DNA of 64,000 nt from Gossypium raimondii (lineage: Eukaryota > Streptophyta > Magnoliopsida > Malvales > Malvaceae), in the NCBI RefSeq assembly GCF_025698545.1, contig NC_068569.1, positions 12,152,001 through 12,216,000 on the forward strand, in the 5' to 3' direction. This document shows positions 1 to 12,200 of the stretch, in pieces. How positions within the stretch are numbered: position 1 is the first letter of the stretch; each line of letters starts with the position of its first letter. Under the pieces are notes generated by a model that saw only the letters and a program-made list of their open reading frames with translations, was not told the origin of the DNA and made no database searches. The position numbers and the translations under genes are program-made.

Positions 1-150
1 AGGTCCATTTCTATCTAATATGGAATGACATAAAACTACCCACTTCTTAAATGTGTTAGTTGTTGAGTGACAATTTATATCATTTCTTTTTAATTTGATG
101 ATATCAGGAAATAATAATGACTAGCTTAGAGGAAGTTACCCATCCATGAC

Positions 151-230
151 ATGACACGGCATCAACCAAAGTTCCAAATTTTTTTAATACATGACACGAC
201 ATCAACCAAAGTTCCAAATTTTTTAATCAG
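151..230. repeat. Tandem direct repeat, 40-bp period, two copies
   Basis: The block beginning ATGACACGGCATCAACC at 151 recurs at 191 with a single substitution in the first half and a slightly shorter T-run. It looks like a simple local duplication in spacer DNA. Confidence 0.85.
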
Positions 231-596
231 TCTTACCATGTAGAAAATCATCACCAGTGCAAAATCCATCCACTTCATTACATTTAAAATTATAAGAGAG
301 AAAACACACTAATGGTGTGTATAGATGTACGATACTTTTACTTACAATTAGTATAAAAATAATGGTGATAGTAAGATTAGATACAGTAGCATGAGACAAA
401 AAAAAAGTTAAACACACCGCATCACACCTCTAAATCCACCTTAAATTTGATTAACGAATTTATACAAATGATCCGAGAATTCTATCTTTTAGAATCCAAT
501 ATAATTTATTTGGAATTCCAAATTTTTTAAAAATATTTTAACTCATCAAGATGTTAGCTTTATTTATGCCATATCGTAGATTGTCATGTGTATATT

Positions 597-726
597 ACGT
601 AAGCAATTAATTAATTTTTAAATTTTAAAACTCAAAAATATAAAATTACTAAAAATTTAAACTTATTAAAGAGCCTAAAAATATTTTTAATATTTTTATT
701 TTAAAAAATTAATTAATTGCTAACGT
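597..726. repeat. Imperfect hairpin inside a dispersed repeat
   Basis: The arm at 597-624 (ACGTAAGCAATTAATTAA core) is the reverse complement of the arm at 699-726, with about 75 bp of AT-rich loop. The surrounding 540-800 sequence, including GTGTATGCCACA and AAAGTTAACA words, is matched by 3215-3500, which also contains a folded AT-rich centre. This suggests two members of one small non-coding element family. Confidence 0.6.
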
Positions 727-3214
727 AGTTTACACATTAACTGTCACGTGTATGCCACAATACTAAAGTTAACATACGTTAAATTTTCTATCCATTTTGG
801 GTAATTTGAAAAACAATTCAAATTCAAATGTTAAAAGAGACGAAAATTTATATGAAAAGTTAAAATAATTTTTTATAAAGTCGAGAGTCAAATAATTCAT
901 TAAAAATTATTTTAATTATAATTGTAATCTTAAACTAAATCAAAATAAATTTAGATAAAACTTATATATTAACGAGATTTTATTCGTAATAAATATAAAG
1001 AGAACTTATATATAATTTACATAAAGAATTACTCCAACATGTAGTCTTAAAATTTTCAAAATTTTAGGATTAGTTTGGTTTTAAAAAATAAAAATATGTA
1101 AAATTAGAAGAAAAAATATTTTCATCATTTTCATTAAACATGTTTTGGAAAAATGGAAATGATGAAAACCATTTAAAAAAGAAAATACCTCTTATTTATC
1201 CTTCTTCAAATCCGTTTTGAACTATCTTCTTACAAAAAAAGTGGCTACAAGCTTAATAGCCTAACATTACATTGGAGCACAACTTGATGCAGGCTGAACT
1301 AGATATTAAATAAAAATAGTAATTTTTTTAAATAAAAAAATATTGATAAGTTTAAAATGGGCTTAAGTTAATCATTTACAAATATGAATAGATTTGGATA
1401 AAATTACAAGCTCATATTTTAATCCAATTAAGGGTCTGTTTGTTTACATGTAAAAGATTTTACGGTAAATGCTTTTTGTATTTTTTGTGTTTGTTTCACA
1501 GAAAACAACTTGGTCAACGGAAAATAACTTATAGATCAACGTAAATTAAGTTTTTTTTCTTGTAAAATGGACTTACCCTTAAGTCATCTTCCGGAAAAAA
1601 GTTCATCTATAGGTAATTTTATTTTATAAAAAATTAACTTAAATCAAGCTTAATATTATGATATTGATAATAAATTTTATTTTATTTTTAAAATATTAAT
1701 ATAAAATATTATATTTTATAATATTATTAAACATACATATTTAATTATTTATATTTAGTCGTATAATAAATTATTTAATATTTCAATTTTATTTTAAAAA
1801 TAATAATTTTAAATAATATTCTTCACATATTATTGAAAATATTTCATATTAATATTTTAATAACAAATATTTATTACAATTATAAATATATTAATAATAA
1901 ATGCTTTGTAGTATAAAGGTTAAAACATGTCATAAGTCTATATGCTATTCACAAATTTGCAATTTAGTCTCTATACATTTATTTTAAGAATTTAGTCTCT
2001 CTATTTTTCAGATTTGAAAATCAAGTCCAATTGTTGATATTGTTAATTTTCTTTTGTCAAATTTTTAAATAAAATACTCAATTGGTAGTCATGTAACTAA
2101 AAGATGGAGTTGTAATGAACCTAAATTTAACAAAATATTTTTAATATATGCAAAAACAATGTAAAATATAAATTTATAGATATAAAATAAATTTAAATGA
2201 ACAATGGAAAGATAAGAAAATCTCAAACGTATGTTTGTTTTGTTGAAAACAACTTTTATAAAATATTTTAAGAAATCATCAAACACTAGAAATTATTAAC
2301 TTTTACAGGAAAGTAAATTATTTTACAAAAATCATTTTTCGAAAGTTATTTTTTGATAAACATAAAGTGTGTTAATATCACACGTAAATTTGACCCGAAC
2401 TTAGATTGGCCCATTAACACCTGTATCTCCAACCCAAACCATGATTTTAAATAATAAAAAGCAATAGTAAACAAATAGCTTTTCAAACTAAATCCTATTT
2501 TTAATTCGAGATTTTAACAGAAACAGAAAAATTAAAAATTTGGTTGAAATTACTTTTATCCTTGTTAAAGAAATGTAATATATATTCTATTTTATAAAAT
2601 TATTATTTGAAAAAATTATTTTAATTTTTAAAAAGAAATAATAAATATTATCAAAATTTTCAAAACAAAATTGTGGAGAATTATCAACAGTTTCGTATTT
2701 CAGTTAAAAGAACAAAATACTAAATTGAAAGTTGAAGTTCTTTGCTCATTTTCAACTATAAATGGTCAAAGGATTAATATTATATGGTATCTCATGTCAA
2801 AAAAATTATGAATGCATATATGGTTTGGTAATTTTTAAATTTCATAGAATTTAATATTAAAGTACAATTAATTAAATTAGAATGTTCAATCTTCTTTTCT
2901 TTGCAACTCAGTGGTACATTTTACGTTTATTTATAAGACTAGCAAAAGATTGAGTGTCCCTATCAAATTATCAATTTAGCAGAGGGCAGGTTTTTGGTTA
3001 GGTGTCTACACAGAAAAATAAATCTTTTCGATGTCGACCCATTTATTTATTTATTTATTTATTTATCAAATTTACAAAATTACCCCTTAATTGCAACTTC
3101 CCCTAATAATTTCAAGGCATAATAACTTATTCAGCCCTCCAACTTTATAAAAAGAAATCATTTTAGCCTTTTGTTTAATTTTTCACCTTTTTTAACCCTT
3201 AAATTCATATTTTT

Positions 3215-3500
3215 ATCAAATCACCCTAAAATGAAAGGAAAAGTTAACGTTTGTCAATTTTGCTGACATGACATACTCGTGTATTGCCACACGGATAACA
3301 CATTAATATTTAATTATTTATTAAATATTAAAAAAATATTTTTAAAATTAAAAATTATTAAAATGTATGAAAATTATAAAAAAGTAAATATTTTTAAAAT
3401 TTTTAAAAATTAATAAATGTTAACATGTCATCCACGTGTATGCCACATTAGCAAAGTTAACAAATGTTAACGTTTTCATTCACATTGAGGTGATTTAACA
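3215..3500. repeat. Second copy of the dispersed repeat seen at 540-800
   Basis: Shared words (GTGTATGCCACA, AAGTTAACA, then a GGTGATTTAACA/GGTAATTTGAA block) occur in the same order as at 540-800. The AT-rich centre again folds back on itself. The family is not named; a MITE or foldback origin is an inference. Confidence 0.5.
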
Positions 3501-3553
3501 AAAAATATAAGCTTAAAGGCTAAATGAGACCAAAAGTTGAATAAATGACTAAA

Positions 3554-3568
3554 ATAACTTTTACTATA
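3554..3568. repeat. LINE target-site duplication, left copy
   Basis: ATAACTTTTACTATA here is identical to 9279-9293. The two copies bracket the LINE exactly: the left copy abuts the T9 run that is the poly(A) tail of the minus-strand element. Confidence 0.9.
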
Positions 3569-3895
3569 TTTTTTTTTGTATTAATAGACTGATTATTAAT
3601 TATTATCACTGCTTACAATAAAGAAGTTGAGGAGCCTCTGACACAAAGGCAAAAGAAAATGACAAACAATAGCTGTCCAGCATAAAACAAAGACATAGAG
3701 AGTATCGACCGAATAAACAGAAAAGCAAAATGAAACGCCTTAAAGCAGCAGTTGTGACTCTTCATCCTCCATAACCAGCCAGATTGCTCTCCTCAAAATT
3801 TGTATCAAAATAAGTAAAAGAGGGAGCAAAGCTTTGAAAAATCCGGAGATTACAAAGAACCTTCTCCAAAAATCAAAGCACCAACATCAACATAC

Positions 3896-6800
3896 TTAAG
3901 CCCTCTGTTCCCATGCAAACCGATCCTTCCACACCACCAAATGAACCAACTCCGGTACGTCGGTAGCCCAACTCCCGCAACCACCTCTTCGCCGACCTTC
4001 CATCGCCAGAACGTGCGCTGCCTCATTAACCGCACGAGGCACAAAGGAATATGTAACCTCTACAAAAAACTTGTCCATTTGTTGGATATGGCAGATAATC
4101 GATATAAGAATCAATTTATCCGCTTCTTTTTTCTTGACGGTTTTGATGACAGTTAAAGCATCACCTTCCACAATCAGCCTTGAAGATGCAATTTCCTCGC
4201 GAAGATTAAAGCTCGTTCACAAGCCCGTGCCTCTACCACAAAAGAATCTGCAACGTTTTCAAAAAGATAAGTCTCTGCCCCAACAACATCACATTTATAA
4301 TTTCTAGCTAATACTGCTGTGGTAGCTATCCCCTTCTCTTTTATAAACGATGTATCAAAATTCATCTTAATAATACCCACATCCGGAGGCCTCCACAACT
4401 TCTTAATCTCAGATCCGGTAAGAGAGCAGGGATTCACATGACTCAACCAGATATCCTGTTCATATCTTCTAATAAATCCCACCATTTCATGCCTCGAGAA
4501 TTTGACCCCTTCATGCACAAGCTTATTTCTATGAAACCAAAGGCTCCATAATGAAATAACTATGATATTTTTATGACGGGCATCTGCTGCAAGAAATGTT
4601 TTAATAAAGCTATCTTTTTGGCTCAGTGAATCAACCGACGAAGGAAGCCGAACGTGCAACATAACCCATATATCCTGCAGTACCTCACAAGACCACAATA
4701 AGTGCTCAGAATTCTCCAGGTCAATCATGCATAGTGGACACACTTTTTCCCCCACACAGAGTTCGACGCGCCAGATTACTATAATGAGGCACCAAGTTAT
4801 TAAACAACCTCCACACATGTATTTTAATTTTCTCAGGAATTTTTAGCGACCACAAATCTGTGTAAAAACTCTTTTAATCCTCATCATTAGAGGATATATT
4901 AGATCTACTTTGTACTACCTCTGTCATTAGGGCCCGATAACCACTCTTAACCGTGTAGTCCCCTGAGCCTTCGTACTTCCAGACCAAAATGTCCTCCGGC
5001 CTACTTTCAGAAATGGGAATGGATAGAATTCTAGCTGTTGTATTAACATCAAATAACTTATGAATAAGCTCTCTGTCTCAGGTATTGCCCTCCGTCATAA
5101 TTAATTGATTAATCGTTATCCAAGTAGTCCGAATGTCCTGACCTTGGATTCTGTTGTTCTCCCTTCTAGGTAGCCAGGGGTCGTTCCATATGTTAATACG
5201 ATTACCCATCCCAACTCGCCACAGTATCCCATCTCTAATTAATTCACGCGTATTACAGATGCTTCTCCAGGTAAATGAAGGGTAAGATCCTACCTTTGCT
5301 GATAAAATGTCTGAATGAGGAAAATAACGGGCTTTGAAAACCTTGGCTAAGAGACTATTAGGACGGGATAACATACGCCAAACCTGTTTAGCTAATAATA
5401 CTTTATTAAACATAAACAAATCTTTAAATCCCATTCCTCCACTGCATTTTGGCTTACAAAGCCTTTCCCAATTACTCCAATGAATGTCCTTCATAGATTT
5501 ATTATTAATCCACCAAAATCTGTTCATAGTACTCTCCAGCTTTTGACATAACGTCTTAGGCAGGAGAAAGCATTGCATAGCATAAATTGTAGATGCCTGC
5601 AAAATTGATTTGATAAAGACCTCCTTACCCCCCATTGACAAATAGCGCAAATTCCACCCTTCAATCCTTTTTCTGAATCGATCCACAAAACTGGCAAAAA
5701 CCTACTTTTTCTTCCTCCCCACCATCATAGGTAAACCTAGGTACTTTTCAGGATTGGTAGCCACCCTAACGCCTAACATATTGACAACCTCCTCCTTAAC
5801 ACTAGCCTCCACATTTGCTTCGAAGTAGATAAGGGACTTTTCAAAATTCACACGTTGCCCTGAAGCCATCTCATACTCGCATATTACCTCTCTAACTACC
5901 CCAGCTCCTTCATTAGAGGCATCTCCAAACTATATACAATCATCAGCAAAGAATAAATGGTTTACTGCAAATTTTTCCCTACCAACAGGTGCTCCTACCA
6001 TCCGTCCTTTAAATTTGGCGTCCCGAATGAGTGTCGAAAAACCTTCGGCACAAATTAGGAACAAATAGGGACTAAGTGGGTCTCCTTGTCGTAGTCCTCT
6101 TGAGGGAGAGAACCATTCGCCATGATAACCATTTAGATTGACAGAATAAGAAACAGAACAAACACATCGCATAATAAGAACAATCCAATCCATATGGAAA
6201 CCCAGATGCTTCATCATTCCTGCCAAAAAGTTCCATTCAACACGATCATACGCTTTACTTATATCAAGTTTAAGCGCAAAATGACATTTCTTACCGCGCT
6301 TCTTCATTTTTAGAGAATGAAGAATCTCATAAGCAATCAACACGTTGTCCGAGATAAGCCTCCCTGGTATAAACGCCCCTTGAGCTTCATTGATGTAATA
6401 CTTCAGCATACCACTCATGCGATTCACCAAAACTGTCGCAATAATTTTATAAACAACATTGCACAGACTTATGAGCCTGAAATGTGACATATCTTTTGGC
6501 TTTTCAATTTTTAGAATCAGAACAATGCGCGTTTTATTAAGATCTCCGAATTCAGCTTGACCATTCAGAATAGATAAACAAAACTGTGAGACATCCGAAC
6601 CAACAATATGCCAATACATTTGGAAAAAGATAATAGAGAACCCATCAACCCCAGGTGCCTTCAATGGCGCCATCTGTTTAACTGCATATTCAATCTCCTC
6701 TTTAGTAAACACCTTCAATAATTTATCGTTCATGCTATCCGTGACTTTTCTCTCCACTAAGCTAAATAAGTGTTCATCCCATCCTATATCAGACTCAGAG

Positions 6801-8005
6801 AAAAGATTACTAAAAAAATCGGTTGCAATCTGTAAAAGCTCCTCGTGCGTATTCGCTTTCCTCCCACGATCATCCTGCAACTCCTTAATTCTACCTCAAA
6901 AATGACATTGCACAGCAACCTTGTGGAAATAGCTGGTGTTCCGATCACCATTCTTTAGCCAATTCGCACGTGCCCGTTGCTCCCAGAATAACTCTTCCTT
7001 ATCAGCTTCCAAATTAAGCTCCACTTGGACCTCCGTAATTTCAGCTAACACCTCCTCAGAGATATCTTGATTATACAGCTTAGATAATCTGTCCTCTAGC
7101 TCAATTCTATTCCTTTTCTCTTTCCTGTCAGTAGCCCTACTCCACCTAAGTAAATGATGTCCCAATTCCTCCAATTTGCCCAAAACACTACCAGGCTTCT
7201 CAGCCTACCATGTTTTAATCATCCCCTCAAATGAGCTATCTAAACACCACTTGGCTTCGAATCTAAATGACTTTCCAAAACTGTCTTCATTATTCCATGA
7301 CACTCCCAAAGAGTCCAGCAAGATGGGACAGTGATCAGAAAAGGAGTGATTCAAATGTTCAAGCCGATATCCAGGGAATAGGTTCACCCAACTCAACGTA
7401 GCAACCCCACGATCCAACCGTTCCCTTATATTCGTAGTTACAAATCGTCCTTGCTCCCATGTGAACCATCTGCCAGTAAAGCCTAGATCCATAATATTAC
7501 AATCTTCCAACACATCACGAAAATCCTTCATTTGCCGCTCTGATCGAAGACGTCCACCCTTCTTTTCAAAAGAGTTCGCAATCTCGTTAAAGTTCCCCAA
7601 AACCACCCACGGGATAGCTTGATCATGATCCAACTGACGAAGAAGTTCCCACGATACAATTCTATTCCATTTATCCGGGTTCCCATAGAACCCCGTAAAC
7701 CTCCAAACATTGACACATTCATTATCATGAATTTCAACATCAATATGAAACAAAGAAAAACTTTTAAGCTGTACTAAAGAATTACCTTTCCAGCCCAATG
7801 ATAAACCCCCTTTTGTGCCCACAGCCTCCACATCGATTCCATTCTCAAAACCACATTTCATCCGTACTACCTCCATTCATTTTGAACTTAATTTTGTCTC
7901 CATAAGAAACAAAATATGAGGATTTATGGCTTTTAATTTGTTCCTGAGCCTATTAACAGTTCGTGGTCTCCCCAAACCATGAACGTTCCAGCTTAGTATT
8001 TTCAT
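3896..8005 (-). pseudogene. LINE ORF2 remnant: endonuclease, reverse transcriptase, zf-RVT, RNase H
   Basis: The reading begins at a Met codon complementary to 8003-8005 with the usual start of an APE-type endonuclease (SWNVHGLG, then METKL), and meets an in-frame TGA at 7877-7879. The endonuclease continues to 7205 with GNFNEI, FTWEQ and SDHCPI; the usual motif is GDFNEI, so an acidic active-site residue reads Asn. A linker follows (6896-7183). The reverse transcriptase (5930-6880) shows APGVDGF, LKLDISKAYDRVEW, GLRQGDPLSPYLF and FADD, then stops. The thumb region and zf-RVT domain (CPLC...H..W.C near 4700-4760) run through 5078-5686 and 4174-4818, with RVT_3-type RNase H to 3896. There are at least five frame breaks. 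Such ORFs normally run about 1300 residues uninterrupted. Confidence 0.9.
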
Positions 8006-8266
8006 TGATCCCGGCTGCTCTGATCACCAGAGCTAGCCGAAATATCCATATATCCTGGCCCCACAATAGCATCCATAGAAACCCGTGAACTTTCCACAAT
8101 TCTCTGCCGTTTTTTTCCTTCCAACAAAGCAATTGGGTCATCCTCCTCATTCGAGACCAATTCCATGGCCCCAGACACAAATCCATCAGTTTTCCACAAT
8201 TTGTTCCCCCCACTACGCCCCTTATTTGCCTACTACTATTGCCAACATGGCCATAACCCAAAGGAA

Positions 8267-9174
8267 TCAGATTATATTTTGATTCACCTCAACTCCCCTA
8301 CCATTCCGCCTTAAGTCATTCCCCTCATTGAACGAAAAATCCTGGTTAACCCCTGCAAAGTTTTCATTAATACACTGCGTCCCATCAGCTGCTCGTAACC
8401 ATCTGCTCATCGCCATATTACGACGCCTTCCTGACGCCCGTATCGATAAATCCCAGGCAAATACGATTTTAGAAGGTTCAATTTGTAGTCGGAAAGGGCA
8501 AAAACTCTCCCCATGACCTAATTTTCCACAGATAAAACAGAACAAACTAAGCTTCTCATATTTAAACCTAGCATAAACAACCATCGTCTTCCCTATTAAG
8601 ACTTTCTTCTTACGTTTCAACGGAGCAGTAACATCCAGACAAACACGAATCCGTAAATACGTCTGAAGCCCCAAAGTTGGTATGGAAGTGTCGTACTCAA
8701 TGAAATTCCCACAGAAATCCCCAAATTGCTTCGCCATCGATACATTCATTAGTCCTGGCGGTAGATCATGAACTTGTACCAAAAACTCCGTCAATTTTAA
8801 CTCCATCACTGCCGGATTCCCCCCCCCCCGATTTTTTGCAATATAAGCAAATGATTATTAAAAAACCACGGTATTCCTGCAATTACTCTTGCACAGTCAA
8901 TCTCATTAAAAAATTGAAAAAGATACCTTTTCTCCTCTACCTCCGCAATACAACTTCCCCCAATAGGATGCCAAAGATCCGCCATGGTATTGCGCAAAGA
9001 AGGGAAATGAACGATACTATCTGTTAAACACCAACCCGCCAGGCAGAATTGATAAGCAGTACTCACTACCACTTCAACTTCTTGGATCGCTTCCTCCTCA
9101 TCATCAATCAACCTCATATTTGCCATTGCATCTTCCATCGTAATCCCACAAAAGCAGCCACAGAATGACGGCAA
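8267..9174 (-). pseudogene. LINE ORF1 remnant: DUF4283 and CCHC zinc knuckle protein
   Basis: The first half (8806-9174) reads as the N-terminal DUF4283 region (MADLWHPIGG, FQFFNEIDCARVI, GIPWFFNNHLLIL). The second half (8267-8809) continues it in another frame with TEFLVQVHDLPPG, then a CCHC knuckle, CFICGKLGHGESFC. The two frames join at an 11-base C run on the plus strand (8819-8829), so the break is most simply a homopolymer length change. This protein type binds the LINE RNA in the ribonucleoprotein particle. It ends at a stop just before the ORF2 start region. Confidence 0.88.
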
Positions 9175-9202
9175 AAAAACCTAGAACGGACTAAGAGAAC
9201 CC

Positions 9203-9257
9203 CGTGCCAAAAATGGCAGACTAAAGAGACGTGCCAAAATACGGCAGACTAAAGAGA
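9203..9257 (-). repeat. LINE 5' leader tandem units (27 and 28 bp)
   Basis: Two adjacent copies of a unit with the core GGCAGACTAAAGAGACGTG lie just inside the 5' end of the LINE. A more diverged partial copy precedes them near 9185. Short tandem monomers at LINE 5' ends can act as promoter units; that function is an inference here. Confidence 0.7.
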
Positions 9258-9278
9258 CGTGGCTTTCTTTCTTTTTCT

Positions 9279-9293
9279 ATAACTTTTACTATA
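9279..9293. repeat. LINE target-site duplication, right copy
   Basis: Identical 15-bp word to 3554-3568, located immediately outside the 5' end of the LINE. Confidence 0.9.
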
Positions 9294-12200
9294 AAATTAA
9301 AAGGCCAAAAAAATTATTATACAATACGATTCTTGTACATATAATCAGATTGTTAGATGTAAGTGATATATAGAGTTGAGGGAAATTCCAATAAAAGTGA
9401 GTTCAAATTTATGTTTTAATTTGCAATAAAATATATCCCAAGTATGTGAAATCTAAAAGGTTATGAATTATACGTCCCTTTCTATTTTTTTTTTTAATTA
9501 GAACTTAAGTTTTAGTGACATACATAGAGCATGGACAAATCTAGTGGACCGTATAGGGGTCATGGCTACTCCAAAGATTTTAATTATATAGTTTTATTAC
9601 ATATAAATGCTAAAATCCGGTCATTTACTACCATGACTTTCCTTTTACGTCTTCGTTTTGATCCATTCGGCTTCATTCAATTTCTTTGAGATTCATTGCA
9701 TGTTATCCTAAATATAATTTGGAACGTATGTTTAATAATAAAATAGGTGCATGCATTAATTAGATTTGGCGCAAAGGAAAATATATATGAAGTACAATTA
9801 GGAAAAAGTAGTTCTCAAATGCTATAAATAACACAAGGTTTGCGTAACGCCAAGTTTGCAAATATATATTGTGACTGTAGCAGTTGTTGAAGAGTTACAT
9901 TAACATTTAACATCTTCCCTATTTTTTTGTTTTATTCGGAGGTGGTGTTGTTATTATTTGTATTTTGTTGTTTTTTTTTTCTAAGTCTTTGCTTTTAAAG
10001 TTTTTTTTGTATTTCTTATACATGTAGTCTTGCTTTTGCAAGTAATTTTTAGGGATGGTTTTGTCGCCATCCTCTACAGTTTAGTGGAGGCTTGAATTTT
10101 TTGTTGATTTTTGCCCACTGCTTTGGACCATCCAGGATTGATTTCATTATCGTATTAAATGCTTGTAATCACTCTAGATATGTCGTGCTTGAGTTGTGAC
10201 AGAGCCAATTATTAACGTGCCAAAATATTCTATTAATGCCAAGACTGAAACCGTTGTTGTATTGATGAAGCTTATCTTTAACCGTCAGTATTTTTTATTT
10301 TTTTTATGAAATAATAAATTTCTCTTTCAAAACGTCTTCCCTATTTTTAATAATTCGTTAAGTCAACTTTTTTTAAAAAAAATTGTTGTAATTATATAGA
10401 ATCACTGTTTAAGGACATAATCACCATGTTAATGATAATTAAAGCAACTCCAATAATAATAATATATGAATAAATAAAGTAATTTTATTTTTGCCACATT
10501 AGTTGTTAACTTAAAAGAAGGATGAATAATAATGGATTTGGAGAAACTTCAACGTTAGTGGGGTTTGCATGGAAATTATGTTGGAAATGAGAATAGAATT
10601 CATATGACACTGAAAGAACAAACAATATGGAATTCATATTTTAGTCTTATTTATTATAAGTCTGCTCAATTTCTCTTAAATATAATTTCTCACAAATTTG
10701 TGCCGATAAAAAATAAAATTCCATAAAAATCTGAAAAATAAATAAATAAAAACACCCTTTGTTGTAGTGTAAAGCATCCCAAACTGTTTGATTCTTTCAA
10801 TCGGTCAAAACAGTTTTGACTGGTTCTATTCTAACTAATTAAGCTAAAGTGTCAATTTGTTTACAAATAATTCATTCCCACCTTCATAAGTTATTTTACT
10901 AATTTAATTACTTAATTATTTTTTTAAATAATCTGTCCCACCATTTTACCAACTACAATTGCTTTATATTTTATTTTGAAAAAAAAGAAGAGAAGGAATC
11001 TATCTCTTTCTCCTTTTTAATTTTAAAGAGCATGCATAAAGGAGACTAGAATTCAAATTTAGTAGATGTTATTTATTTATTAAAAATATATGATTAGACT
11101 TTCACAAATTTCTTGAGTTGACTTGGCAATGCTGCAATATTGCATATAATAATCAATAATTTTAATTTATATGGCACATTGCTAAATCAAATTCAAGGTC
11201 TTTGTCCATAGTCAAGATCACCGCTGAAGACAGTCCTGTCTATTTCACTACAGCTCAGAAAGGGTTTTGCTTTGATTCTCCAATTTTAGTCTCTAAAGAT
11301 ATGGGTAAAAAAAGATGGAAAAGTAAAAGGAGATTGAGATTAAGTGGGGACTATGCATTATATATAAACTTTTTTGAGTTAGGGTTTTGGTTTATCCAAC
11401 ATCACAAAGTTAAGCAAAGGGATTCTTGAGGATTCATAGCTTTTATATAATCAAGTGAACTTTTGAATCTAAAAAATAAAGTTGCCTTTATGGAAGACAA
11501 GAACATATGTAGCTACATGTGGTCTAAAAGACCACCTTTTTTCATTCGTTCAACATTCAACAAAGTTCACTGATTCACTTAATTTTCTCCAGCTAAAATC
11601 ATAATATATATAAAAAGATTGCACTCATTCATTCTTCTTCTCATGATGCTCATGTGCAAACTTTCAACCCCCCCCCCCCAAAAAAAAAAAAAAAAAAAAA
11701 GAGGGCTTGACTTCAATGTCAAGTCTCTTAATCTTGATGGGTTTGCTTTTTTTTCCCTACAAATTGATATTTGTAGGCTAATTGGTATTTTCCTAGCCAA
11801 AAATAAAAATAAAAATGCTGAGTTAGGTGTTATCAGCTGGTCCTTTTGAATAAAAATAAGTTGGTCAACAGTTTGAATAATCTTGTTTATGAACAGAAAA
11901 TGTTGCTTATACTTTATCCTTTTATGACTCTTATCTGTTTGTCAAAGGAGCAAGAACTGCTTCTGAAACCCACAATTTTTAGGATCTACTGCCGGGCGAT
12001 GACTGCTAATAGAGTGGGGCTCAAATTTAATCATTCAATCTTTTTCTGTTATATAGAATTAAGCATAGTGGATATTTGGTGACTTAACCTAAAATTAAGT
12101 TTGATCCATAAAACCCTTTTGTCCTTTTTCTTTTCTTTAATCATATTCAAACTCAACTTTAAACTAGTTGAGTTTGATTTTAATTAAGTTTGCTATTATT

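Larger units (their letters stand above)
1..3553. other. AT-rich spacer without recognisable gene
   Basis: No open reading frame here resembles a known protein; the few of about 60 codons are AT-rich chance frames. The stretch holds a two-copy 40-bp tandem repeat near 151, a small hairpin near 597-726, and one copy (about 540-800) of a dispersed sequence that returns at about 3215-3500. Around 1430-2380 there are hAT-like words such as GGGTCTGTTTG, but no boundary can be fixed. Confidence 0.7.
3569..9278 (-). mobile_element. L1-type LINE retrotransposon, structurally complete, coding capacity destroyed
   Basis: The element reads right to left. It has a 5' leader with two tandem 27/28-bp units (9203-9257), ORF1 (DUF4283 plus CCHC knuckle), ORF2 (endonuclease, reverse transcriptase, zf-RVT, RNase H), a short 3' region and a nine-base poly(A) tail (T9 on the plus strand at 3569-3577). 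A perfect 15-bp target-site duplication flanks it. The 5710-bp length and domain order are those of plant L1-like LINEs inserted by target-primed reverse transcription. The 5' end lies beyond the leader repeats, so this is not the usual 5'-truncated copy. Both ORFs carry frameshifts and stop codons, so it cannot encode its own machinery. Confidence 0.92.

Noticed and set aside
1430-2380. Possible hAT-type element with GGGTCTGTTTG at one side and GATAAACATAAAG at the other
   Set aside because: The ends share only loose words, and no 8-bp target duplication could be found.
11202-11429. 75-codon plus-strand frame, followed by TATATATAAAC
   Set aside because: No similarity to a known protein; the basic Lys/Arg stretch comes from A-rich DNA.
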